A DNA stretch of 64,000 bases from assembly GCF_004363095.1 (NCBI RefSeq), contig NZ_SNYO01000004.1, positions 186,001 through 250,000 on the forward strand, written 5' to 3'. This stretch comes from Actinomycetospora succinea. Its GTDB lineage: Bacteria; Actinomycetota; Actinomycetes; Mycobacteriales; Pseudonocardiaceae. Shown here in pieces: positions 41,701 to 49,027 of this stretch. The notes beneath the pieces are model-generated. The model worked only from the letters and a program-made list of their open reading frames with translations. It ran no database searches and was not told the origin of the DNA. The translations under genes and the position numbers were made by a program. Every line of letters starts with the position of its first letter. Within the stretch, counting starts at the first letter, position 1.

Positions 41701-42216
41701 GTGCAGTTCGGTCGGTACTTCGAGGAGTTCGAGGTCGGAGCGACGTACAAGCACTGGCCGGGCAAGACGGTCACCGAGTACGACGACCACCTCTTCTGCC
41801 TGATCACGATGAACCACCACCCGCTGCACCTCGACGCCCACTACGCCGAGGGCAGCCAGCAGGGGCGCAACGTCGTCGTCGGCAACTACGTGTACTCGCT
41901 GCTGCTCGGGATGTCGGTGCCCGACGTGTCGGGCAAGGCGATCGCGAACCTCGAGGTCGAGTCGCTGCGGCACGTCAAGCCGGTCTTCCACGGCGACACG
42001 ATCTACGGCGAGTCGACGGTGCTGGACAAGAAGGAGTCGTCGTCGAAGAACGACCGGGGCGTCGTCCAGGTCGAGACGATCGGCTACAACCAGGACGGCG
42101 TCGTCGTGTGCATCTACCGGCGCAAGGTGATGGTGCCCAAGCGTCCGGCGGCCGAGGGCACGGATGAGGCCTTCACCGCCGAGCAGCCCCGCCGTCCTGT
42201 GCCCCAGAAGGACTAG
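41701..42216 (+). CDS. MaoC-family hydratase (mesaconyl-CoA hydratase-like)
   Basis: A 171-residue hot-dog fold protein: YFEEFEVGATYKHWPGKTVT at the start, then DDHLFCLITMNHHPLHLDAHYA, the R-hydratase-like D-x4-H motif (HHPLHLDAHYA), and VSGKAIANLEVESLRHVKPV with HGDTIYGES. Family members hydrate enoyl-CoAs. With the CoA lyase and methylsuccinyl-CoA-dehydrogenase-like genes nearby, it fits mesaconyl-CoA hydratase of the ethylmalonyl-CoA pathway, where similar short MaoC proteins occur in Streptomyces. GTG 41701 has GGAGG 9 nt upstream. Its 3' end overlaps the convergent Nudix gene by 44 bp. Confidence 0.78.
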   Translation: MQFGRYFEEFEVGATYKHWPGKTVTEYDDHLFCLITMNHHPLHLDAHYAEGSQQGRNVVVGNYVYSLLLGMSVPDVSGKAIANLEVESLRHVKPVFHGDTIYGESTVLDKKESSSKNDRGVVQVETIGYNQDGVVVCIYRRKVMVPKRPAAEGTDEAFTAEQPRRPVPQKD

Positions 42217-42673
42217 GGAGACAGTCCCACCCGCGCAGCGCCACGGTGAGCCCGGAGACGAGCTCGCCGGCGGCGTCGAGCGCGGCGTAGGCGGCGCCGT
42301 CGACCCACCGGGCGTCGGCGGCGTCGTCACCGGCCCGGGGTGCGGCGGCGGGATCGAGCGGGCGGCAGCGGAAGTCGTGGATCGCGAACACCCGTCCGTC
42401 CGGCGCTGGCCGGCGCACGTGCCCGACCTCCTCGCCGACGGCGACCTCGAGGCCGGTCTCCTCGGCGACTTCACGGGCGGTCGCCGCGCGCACGGACTCG
42501 CCCGGCTCGACCTTCCCGCCCGGCAGCGACCAGCGTCCGGCCTCGGGGTCGTGGGCGCGGCGGATCAGCAGGAGTCGGCCATCCGGGTCGGTGACGATCC
42601 CCCCGACGCACGGGATGTCCCCGGACGTGTCCGGCGACGCGCCGCGACGCGCCCCAGGGTCACCCATCGTCAC
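42173..42673 (-). CDS. Nudix hydrolase
   Basis: A 166-residue Nudix protein, probably cleaning up nucleotide diphosphates. It shows IPCVGGIVTDPDGRLLLIRR, WSLPGGKVEPGESVRAATAR, and the Nudix box GKVEPGESVRAATAREVAEE continuing TGL, which satisfies GX5EX7REUXEEXGU. The substrate is unknown. GTG 42673 lies 8 nt after TAGTGT on the same strand (42682-42687), a leaderless start; ATG 42667 is an alternative. Confidence 0.87.
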   Translation of the reverse strand: MTMGDPGARRGASPDTSGDIPCVGGIVTDPDGRLLLIRRAHDPEAGRWSLPGGKVEPGESVRAATAREVAEETGLEVAVGEEVGHVRRPAPDGRVFAIHDFRCRPLDPAAAPRAGDDAADARWVDGAAYAALDAAGELVSGLTVALRGWDCLPSPSGAQDGGAARR

Positions 42674-42775
42674 ACGAGATCACACTAGTATCACCCGGGT
42701 CGCCCGCTGCCCGTCTCGGCACGGACGACCCATACTGCTCACGACCACGGCGACGACCACCGCGAGGGACACCTG

Positions 42776-42934
42776 GTGAACGCGAAGAAGATCGGCATCA
42801 TCGCGGGCGTCGCGTTCGCGCTCTTCTTCGTCATCTCCCAACCCCAGGGTTCGGCCGATCTGGTGCTGAGCATCCTCACGATCCTGGGCGATGCGGCAGC
42901 ATCGGTGGTGCAATTCATCCGCGCGCTGTTCTAG
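42776..42934 (+). CDS. 52-residue hydrophobic microprotein
   Basis: Starts MNAKKIGIIAGVAFALFFVI, a signal-anchor-like helix, then a polar SQPQGSADLV and a second hydrophobic helix ending VVQFIRALF. GTG 42776 has GAGGGA 7 nt upstream. The stop lies 15 nt before the PH-domain gene, so the two are an operon. Codon bias is strong and similar short proteins occur before PH-domain genes in related genomes, as far as I recall. Function unknown. Confidence 0.7.
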   Translation: MNAKKIGIIAGVAFALFFVISQPQGSADLVLSILTILGDAAASVVQFIRALF

Positions 42935-42949
42935 GTCCGGAGGCCCGAC

Positions 42950-43501
42950 GTGCTGGCACCCCGCGAGGTCGACGAGTACGTCCTGCCCACCGAGCGGCGG
43001 GTGATCCGCTTCCGGCGCCACTGGGCGGTCATCGTCAGCGAGGTGCTGCAGGCCGTCATCCTGTTCGTCCTGCTCGCGCTCGGGGCGGCGTTCCTGCCGC
43101 AGAACGTCGTGCTGGACAACCTGTTCTGGTACGGCGCGCTGCTCGTGCTGCTCAAGACCAGCTACAAGGTCAGCGAGTGGTGGGTCGAGAAGGTCGTCGT
43201 CACCGACAAGCGCGTGATGCTGACCAAGGGGATCTTCACCCACCAGGTCGGCATGATGCCGCTGACCAAGGTCACCGACCTGACGTTCGAGCGCACGCTC
43301 AACGGCCGCATGCTCGGCTACGGGACGATGGTCATCGAGTCGGCCGGTCAGATCCAGGCGCTCAACCGCATCGACTTCCTCCCCGACCCCGAAGAGGTCT
43401 ACGAGGCCATCTCCGAGCTGGTGTTCGGCGACAAGCGCCAGACCCGCTCGTACACGCTGCCGGGCTCGGGCTTCGGCGGCGCGCGCGCCCGCCGGCGCTG
43501 A
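42950..43501 (+). CDS. Bacterial PH-domain membrane protein (bPH_2/DUF304)
   Basis: A 183-residue protein: EVDEYVLPTERRVIRFRRHW, two adjacent transmembrane helices (VIVSEVLQAVILFVLLALGA and NLFWYGALLVLLKTSYKVSE), then a PH-like domain (VVVTDKRVMLTKGIFTHQVG, MMPLTKVTDLTFERTLNGRM, LGYGTMVIESAGQIQALNRI). The VTDKRV...G and LTKVTDL strands are the family hallmark. The role is unknown; membrane stress or lipid sensing has been suggested for relatives. TCCGGAGG lies 8 nt before the GTG. Confidence 0.85.
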   Translation: MLAPREVDEYVLPTERRVIRFRRHWAVIVSEVLQAVILFVLLALGAAFLPQNVVLDNLFWYGALLVLLKTSYKVSEWWVEKVVVTDKRVMLTKGIFTHQVGMMPLTKVTDLTFERTLNGRMLGYGTMVIESAGQIQALNRIDFLPDPEEVYEAISELVFGDKRQTRSYTLPGSGFGGARARRR

Positions 43502-43511
43502 TACTCGCCGG

Positions 43512-44369
43512 GTGATCGACCTCCACACGCACTCGTCCGTCTCCGACGGCACCGAGAGCCCGACCGAGCTCGTGGCGACGGCCGCCGGCGCGGGCGTCAC
43601 CGTGCTCGCGCTGACCGACCACGACACGACGGCGGGCTGGGCGGAGGCGGCCGCGGCGCGGCCACCGGCGTTGACGCTGGTCCGCGGCGCCGAGTTCTCC
43701 ACCGAGAGCCCGGACGGCCGGGGCGGCACGGTCACCGCGCACCTCCTGGGCTACATCTTCGACCCGTCCGACCCCGCGATCGTCGCCGAGCAGGAGCGGG
43801 TGCGGGGCTCGCGGCGGGAGCGGGTGCGCGCGATGGGGGACCGCATGGCCGCGGGCGGGCTGCCGGTCGACGGCGAGGCGCTGCTGGCGCGGCTGCCCCG
43901 CGACTCGCCCGCCGGCCGTCCCCACATCGGACAGGCGCTCGTCGACGCGGGCGTCGTCGGGAGCGTCCCGGAGGCGTTCGAGGAGCTCCTGCGCAAGGAC
44001 GGCCCCTACTACGTCGAGAAGTACAACACTCCGATCGCGACGGCGATCGCGCTGATCCGGGACGCGGGCGGGGTGGCGGTGTTCGCGCACCCGTTCGCGC
44101 GTCGGCGGGGCCCGTGCGTCGACGCGTCGGTGATCCGCGACCTCGCCGGGAAGGGCCTCGACGGGGTCGAGATCGACCACCCGGACCACGCCCCCGAGGA
44201 CCGCGCGGCCCTGCGGGAGATCGCCGCGGGGACGGGGCTGCTGGTCACCGGCTCGAGCGATTACCACGGCACGAACAAGGCGACCGGGATCGCCGTGGAG
44301 ACGACCGCGGCGGGGGAGCTCGAGAAGATCGTGGGGCGCGCGACGGGCGCCGAGGTGCTCGCGGGCTGA
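43512..44369 (+). CDS. PHP-domain phosphoesterase
   Basis: A 285-residue PHP metal-dependent phosphoesterase. It has MIDLHTHSSVSDGTESPTEL (H-x-H motif 1), VLALTDHDTTAGWAEA (motif 2 DHD), RGAEFSTE, HPFARRRGP, GVEIDHPDHAPEDRAAL and VTGSSDYHG, the nine-ligand trinuclear site. It resembles 3',5'-nucleoside bisphosphatase/RNase AM-type PHP proteins such as E. coli YciV, so that activity is plausible. GTG 43512 follows the PH-domain gene by 10 bp. Confidence 0.88.
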   Translation: MIDLHTHSSVSDGTESPTELVATAAGAGVTVLALTDHDTTAGWAEAAAARPPALTLVRGAEFSTESPDGRGGTVTAHLLGYIFDPSDPAIVAEQERVRGSRRERVRAMGDRMAAGGLPVDGEALLARLPRDSPAGRPHIGQALVDAGVVGSVPEAFEELLRKDGPYYVEKYNTPIATAIALIRDAGGVAVFAHPFARRRGPCVDASVIRDLAGKGLDGVEIDHPDHAPEDRAALREIAAGTGLLVTGSSDYHGTNKATGIAVETTAAGELEKIVGRATGAEVLAG

Positions 44370-44398
44370 GCCCCCGCACCCGCCTAGGGTGGGGGGCG

Positions 44399-45265
44399 AT
44401 GAGCATGCAGCTGGGTCTGGACGGCATGCCCGCCCGCCTGGTCCGCGTGACGCCGTCGCGTCTCGCCACGTGGCAGGACTGCCGGCGGCGGTACCGCCTG
44501 ACCTACCTCGACCGCCCGGCGCCGCCGCGCGGCGGTCCGCGCGCCGCGAGCACGCTCGGGGCGGTGGTGCACAACGCGCTGCACGCGGTGTTCGGCGAGC
44601 CGTCCGCGCGGCGCACCGCGGCCCGCGCCGCCCTCGAGGTCGACCGCCACTGGTCCTCGGAGGGGTTCCGCGACGACGCCCAGGTCGCCACCTACCGCGA
44701 GCGCGCCCGGACCTGGGTCGCCGACTACGCCCTGCGCCACGCCGTCGACGGCGCACCGGAGCCGACGGGCGAGGTGGTGGGGCTCGAGCGCTGGCTGTCC
44801 GCGCCGGTGGGCGCCATGGTCGCCGAGGGCCGCGCCGACCGCCTCGACCAGCGCGACGGCTCCGCCGGACCCGAGGTCGTCGTCGTCGACTACAAGACCG
44901 GGCGCCACGTCCCCGACGCCGACGACGCCCGCCGCTCGCCCGCGCTGGCCCTCTACGTGCTCGCGGCCCGGCGCACCCTGCGGCGCCCGTGCCACCGCGT
45001 CGAGCTGCACCACCTGCCCAGCGCGACGATCGCCACCGCCGACCACGACGACGCGAGCCTCGCCGCCCACCGCGAGAGCGCGGAGGCCGCCGCCGTGGCG
45101 CTCGGCGCCGCCGCGGACGAGCTGGAGGCGGACCCGCGGCGCGCCGAGGACCTCTTCCCGCCCGCCCCCGGGCCCCGCTGCGGCGCCTGCGACGTCCGGC
45201 GGCACTGCCCCGAGGGCCGCGCCGCCGCCCCGGCCGACGCGGCGTGGGCGGGGCTCGCGCCGTGA
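44399..45265 (+). CDS. RecB-family PD-(D/E)XK exonuclease
   Basis: A 288-residue single-domain nuclease. RVTPSRLATWQDCRRRYRLT is the N-terminal Fe-S/RecB entry with its first Cys. LGAVVHNALHAVF holds the catalytic His, AEGRADRLDQRDG the Asp, and VVVDYKTGRHVPD the E/D-x-K core. RCGACDVRRHCPEGR gives the last three cysteines of a likely 4Fe-4S cluster (Cys-x2-Cys-x5-Cys), as in AddB/Cas4-type nucleases. It is stand-alone, without helicase domains. ATG 44399 lies 8 nt after TAGGGT (44385-44390), a leaderless start. A role in DNA repair is inferred. Confidence 0.87.
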   Translation: MSMQLGLDGMPARLVRVTPSRLATWQDCRRRYRLTYLDRPAPPRGGPRAASTLGAVVHNALHAVFGEPSARRTAARAALEVDRHWSSEGFRDDAQVATYRERARTWVADYALRHAVDGAPEPTGEVVGLERWLSAPVGAMVAEGRADRLDQRDGSAGPEVVVVDYKTGRHVPDADDARRSPALALYVLAARRTLRRPCHRVELHHLPSATIATADHDDASLAAHRESAEAAAVALGAAADELEADPRRAEDLFPPAPGPRCGACDVRRHCPEGRAAAPADAAWAGLAP

Positions 45266-45795
45266 GCTCGGCCGAGCGCGACCCGGGCCCGACGCCGCCC
45301 CACTCCTGGTCGCCCCACGCACCGACGCCGCCCCACGGCGACGAACAGCCCGGCGTGACCTCGACCGGCTCGTTCGTCCCGCCCGGGCGCTGGACCTCGC
45401 CGGCGGGCGTGCCCCGCGCCGCGACGCGCCGGGAGCGCTCGCGCGGCGCCGGGCGCCCGACCCCGCCCGGCGGGTTCGCGACGGGCTCGTTCCCCCGCCG
45501 ACCCGAGCGCCCGGAGCGCCTCGTCGGCACCCGGCGCCGGCTCGTGGCCCTGGCGCGGGTGCTCGCGGGCGGGCTCGTGGTGCTCGCGGTGGTCGTCGTC
45601 GTGGCGCCGTGGTTCCTCGGCGGGCCGGGTCCGGGCGCGGACACGGTGATCGGGCACCTGGTCGGGGCCGCCGCCGCGGTCGCCGCGACCGCCGTCGCCG
45701 CCCACCGCCGCACCTCGCCCGTCGTGGCCGTCGTCGCCGCGGCGTCGGTGCCGGTGATCCTCTTCCTGGTCCTCGCGATCGTGTGGTGGCGGTAG
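45262..45795 (+). CDS. Pro-rich small membrane protein
   Basis: A 177-residue protein coupled to the recB-like gene by GTGA. The first 95 residues are polar and rich in Pro, Arg and Ser. Three hydrophobic segments follow: LARVLAGGLVVLAVVVVVAP, IGHLVGAAAAVAATAVAA and PVVAVVAAASVPVILFLVLA, ending IVWWR. No family is recognised. The cytosolic disordered part and small membrane domain are common in actinobacteria. Cotranscription with the nuclease may be incidental. Confidence 0.6.
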   Translation: MSSAERDPGPTPPHSWSPHAPTPPHGDEQPGVTSTGSFVPPGRWTSPAGVPRAATRRERSRGAGRPTPPGGFATGSFPRRPERPERLVGTRRRLVALARVLAGGLVVLAVVVVVAPWFLGGPGPGADTVIGHLVGAAAAVAATAVAAHRRTSPVVAVVAAASVPVILFLVLAIVWWR

Positions 45796-45805
45796 CGGGG
45801 GTCGC

Positions 45806-46636
45806 TCAGGGCACGGCGACCGCGCGTTCGCGGGCCAGGGCGTCGCGGGCGATCGGGCCGTGGCGCCAGTGCTCGGGCAGGGCGAGGACGGCGGTGCGCA
45901 GGGCGCGCAGGGTCAGGGTGGCGCCGAGGTCGGTGGTCGGCACGGCCGGGACACCGTGCAGGCGGCGCGCCCAGCGGGGCTGGAGCGCGAAGCCGAGCGC
46001 GGCGACCGCGGTCCACGCCGGGCGGGCGGGGGTGGTCAGCGTGGTGCGCAGCGACATCGGCGGCACGAGCAGGCGCAGCACCGCAGCCCGGCTGACGGGG
46101 GAGGCGCGCAGGTCCCGCCGGACGTCGGCGACGTAGTCGGCGACCTCGGCGCTGCTCGCCGGGACGTCGCCCGCCCCGAGCAGCCGCGCGGCGACGACCT
46201 GCTCGGCGTAGAACGCGTCGGCCTCGGCGTCGCTGATCGACGCTCCGGCGCGGCGCACCGCCCCGAGGAACGAGCTGACCTCGGTGACGTGCACCCAGCG
46301 CAGCAGCTCCTCGTCGCCCGCGGCGTAGGGACGGCCGGTGACGGGGTCGGTGCCGCGCACGAACTCGTGGGCCCGGCGCACGCGCGCGGCGGCGGCGTCG
46401 ACGCGCTCGCGGTCGGCGTAGGTCACCGTCATGACGTACTCGGCGGTGCGCTGCAGGCGCGGCCAGAAGGCGGTGTCGAAGTCCGAGTGCTCCGAGACCC
46501 CCGCCATCGCGAGCGGGTGCAGGGCCTGCAGGAAGAGCGCGGACACCCCGCCGACGCCGGCCGCCGGGTCGGCGAGCACCCGCCAGGTCATGCTGCCCGG
46601 ACCGAAGTAGCCGTCGGCGGGGTCGGGCGGGAGCAT
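45806..46636 (-). CDS. MpaB-like oxygenase (DUF2236)
   Basis: A 276-residue protein of the MpaB/rubber-oxygenase-like family, heme or metal oxygenases. It contains MTWRVLADPAAGVGGVSALF, LQALHPLAMAGVSEHSDFDT (the conserved QxxHPxxxAGVxxHS core), LQRTAEYVMTVTYADRERVD and LLRWVHVTEVSSFLGAVRRA (WVHxT motif). These His residues are the family's likely cofactor ligands. The substrate is unknown. ATG 46636 overlaps the stop of the alpha/beta hydrolase (TGATG), so the two proteins are made together. Confidence 0.82.
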   Translation of the reverse strand: MLPPDPADGYFGPGSMTWRVLADPAAGVGGVSALFLQALHPLAMAGVSEHSDFDTAFWPRLQRTAEYVMTVTYADRERVDAAAARVRRAHEFVRGTDPVTGRPYAAGDEELLRWVHVTEVSSFLGAVRRAGASISDAEADAFYAEQVVAARLLGAGDVPASSAEVADYVADVRRDLRASPVSRAAVLRLLVPPMSLRTTLTTPARPAWTAVAALGFALQPRWARRLHGVPAVPTTDLGATLTLRALRTAVLALPEHWRHGPIARDALARERAVAVP

Positions 46637-47634
46637 CACCCGAGGATGTCGTCCCGCAGCCACGTCCGCCACGTCGGCACGAGGACGTCGAGCAGCGCCG
46701 CCGGGTTCTCGACGTTCGGGGCGTGCGCCGCGTGGGGGACGGCGGCGAACTCGGCCTCGAGCCGGTCGGCCATCGTGCGCTGCATGCTCACCGGCCACGC
46801 GTCGTCGTCGGTGCCGCACACGACGAGGCACGGCACGCGCCGCGACCGCACGGCGGCGACGAGCTCGGCGGTGCGGTCGTCCTCGGAGCGCAGCGCGTCG
46901 CCCATCCCGAGCAGGCCCGGGAGGGCGGAGCGCCGCAGCCGCTCGCGCAGCAGCTCGACGACGTGCGGGTGGGTCGACGACCAGTGCCCGCCGGCGTCGC
47001 GCAGCGCGATGACGGCGTCGACGCCGCGGCGGCGCAGCACGGGTTCGAGCACGTCGAGGTCGGTGCGCCGCCGGCCCATCGGCAGCTCGCCGGGCCCCGA
47101 GTCCATCAGCGTCAGCCCGCGCACCGGCGCCCCGACCAGGACGGCGGCGCGGGCGACGAGGCCGCCGTACGAGTGCCCGAGCAGCAGCACCCGCCGCCCC
47201 GCCTCGGACTCCTCGGCGACCACCCCGGCGATCACCGGACCGAGCGACGCCGGCCGGTACTCGTGCTCGGTGGCCGGGCCGGGCGACTCGTACTGGCCGG
47301 GCAGGTCGAGCGCGAGCACCCCGATCCCGGCCGCCGCGATCGGGTCGATCAGCGGCGCGAAGTCCTCCTTCGACCCGGAGTAGCCGGGCAGCAGGAGCGC
47401 GACCGCCGGCGGCCCGCCGACCGAGGCCGACTCGTCGGGGTCGGCGCGCAGTGCCGCGAGCGGCCCGAGCGACGACGCGACGGTGACGGGTCGGGCACCG
47501 TGGGGGTGGCGCTGGGCCTCCCCGGGGCCCGCGGACACCGTGACGGGCGTGGCGTCGGGCGGCGCGGTCGTGGCGGGCCGGGCGGCGCCCGACGACCCGG
47601 TGCCGTGGTCGGCGGGAGTCTCGGGGCGGCCCAC
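46636..47634 (-). CDS. Alpha/beta-fold hydrolase
   Basis: A 332-residue serine hydrolase with an N-terminal polar extension of about 75 residues. The nucleophile elbow is VLLLGHSYGGLVARA, the acid lies in VVCGTDDDAWPVS and the His in VPHAAHAPNVENPAA. LLLPGYSGSKEDF is the oxyanion strand and loop. The triad is complete. It is translationally coupled to the MpaB-like oxygenase, which suggests that one processes the other's product, but the substrate is not identifiable. The start is GTG 47634. Confidence 0.83.
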   Translation of the reverse strand: MGRPETPADHGTGSSGAARPATTAPPDATPVTVSAGPGEAQRHPHGARPVTVASSLGPLAALRADPDESASVGGPPAVALLLPGYSGSKEDFAPLIDPIAAAGIGVLALDLPGQYESPGPATEHEYRPASLGPVIAGVVAEESEAGRRVLLLGHSYGGLVARAAVLVGAPVRGLTLMDSGPGELPMGRRRTDLDVLEPVLRRRGVDAVIALRDAGGHWSSTHPHVVELLRERLRRSALPGLLGMGDALRSEDDRTAELVAAVRSRRVPCLVVCGTDDDAWPVSMQRTMADRLEAEFAAVPHAAHAPNVENPAALLDVLVPTWRTWLRDDILG

Positions 47635-47679
47635 CTCGGTGAGTCTGCCCCATCGGCGCCGGTCCGGGGGTGTGCGCGG

Positions 47680-49017
47680 TCAGCCCGGCGGCCGCAGCGC
47701 CACGACCGTCGAGCCGCGCAGCTCCACGAGCGTGGTGCCCGTCGCGGCGAGGGCGACCGGGGTGCCGGGCGCGAGGTCGCGCCGCACCGGGATGGTCGCG
47801 CCGCGCGGGGTGCCGGTGGCCGCGTCCAGCACCGCGAGCCCGTTCGGGACGGGCACGAACGCGACGGTGGCGGGCGCGCTCCCGGGCCACGCGGCGCCGG
47901 CCCCGAGCGTCCCGGGCAGCGTCCAGCGCGGCCGCAGGTCGCCGGCGTCGAGCCCGACGGTCGCCGTGCCCGTCCACCACAGCAGCACCGGTCCGACGGG
48001 GCGGACCGTGGCCGCGAGGTCGGGCGGGTCGGTGGTGGGGCCGGCCGCGGGGCCGAGGGGGAACACGGTCTCGGGGACGAGCGTCTCCGCGTCGGCCGAG
48101 GTGCCGACGACGTGCAGGGTCCCGTCCGGCGCCGCCCAGGCCGCCCGCTGGTCGGTCAGCGCGACGAGCCGGGCGCCGCGCACGCCGAGCAGCGTGCTGG
48201 AGCGCTCCTCGGGCTTCTCCGAGCTCTGCGGGTCGGCGTCGAGGACCGTGAGGCGGTCGGAGTCGTCGCCGGGGCAGCGCTGGATCATCCCGATGTTCCC
48301 GCCGCCGACGGCGATCGAGCCGTTGGTGCACGCGGCCCGCGGCTGCGCGTCGGGCGGCTGCACGGGCGTGGGGATGCGGCCGGCCTCGGTGGTGAGCACG
48401 AGGTCGGAGCGCCAGGCCTCGACGTGGTCGGCGCCGGTGCCGGTGACGTGGTCGCGGTCGGCGAGCAGCCGCGTGCCCTCGCGCAGGTCGGCGTTGCGCG
48501 ACGGGCCGCGCGCGCCGGTGTCGGGCTCGAGGGCGGCCACGTCGGAGCACCAGGTGCCCAGCGCGCCGTCCGTGCGGTACACCGCGAGGACGTCGCCGAA
48601 GCCGGACCCGACGGTGCACGGCGCCTCGGGGCGGGCGTAGCGCCACGCCTCGCGGCCGGTCACCGGGTCGTGGCCGACGACCCCGTCCGGGCCGCCGGTG
48701 ACGACGGCCGGGCCCACGGCCAGCGGCGCCGGCGTGGCCGGGCTCTCCGCCCGCCACGCCTCGGCGAGCGCCGTCGGCACCGGGCCGTCGGGCATCGGCT
48801 GCAACGGCGGGCCGTCGGACTGCAGCTCGGTGTCCTGCGCGTCCCCGGAGGCGAGGACGAGCAGGGTGCCCACCACCGCGGCGACCGCGAGCATCGCGAT
48901 CGCCACGAGGTCGCCGCGGGTGCGGCGCTCGGGACGCGGCAGGCGGCGGCGTGACGGCCCGTCGTCCCCCGGGTCCGTGGACCCGGGAGACGGGCGGGCC
49001 GACGTCGGCGAGCTCAC
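47680..49017 (-). CDS. PQQ-like beta-propeller membrane-anchored protein (Rv3212-like)
   Basis: A 445-residue protein with a short cytosolic N-terminus, one transmembrane helix (LVAIAMLAVAAVVGTLLVLA, about residues 42-62) and a large extracytoplasmic part. That part is built from WD/PQQ-like blades such as GVVGHDPVTGREAWRYARPE and VGLDAGDLRPRWTLPGTLG. The blade pattern (A-x-D-x2-TG-x2-RW) supports a propeller. There is no catalytic motif. GTG 49017 lies 10 nt after the helicase stop; M. tuberculosis rhlE is likewise followed by an Ala/Val-rich protein, Rv3212 (from memory). Confidence 0.75.
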   Translation of the reverse strand: MSSPTSARPSPGSTDPGDDGPSRRRLPRPERRTRGDLVAIAMLAVAAVVGTLLVLASGDAQDTELQSDGPPLQPMPDGPVPTALAEAWRAESPATPAPLAVGPAVVTGGPDGVVGHDPVTGREAWRYARPEAPCTVGSGFGDVLAVYRTDGALGTWCSDVAALEPDTGARGPSRNADLREGTRLLADRDHVTGTGADHVEAWRSDLVLTTEAGRIPTPVQPPDAQPRAACTNGSIAVGGGNIGMIQRCPGDDSDRLTVLDADPQSSEKPEERSSTLLGVRGARLVALTDQRAAWAAPDGTLHVVGTSADAETLVPETVFPLGPAAGPTTDPPDLAATVRPVGPVLLWWTGTATVGLDAGDLRPRWTLPGTLGAGAAWPGSAPATVAFVPVPNGLAVLDAATGTPRGATIPVRRDLAPGTPVALAATGTTLVELRGSTVVALRPPG

Positions 49018-49027
49018 CGGCGGGGTG

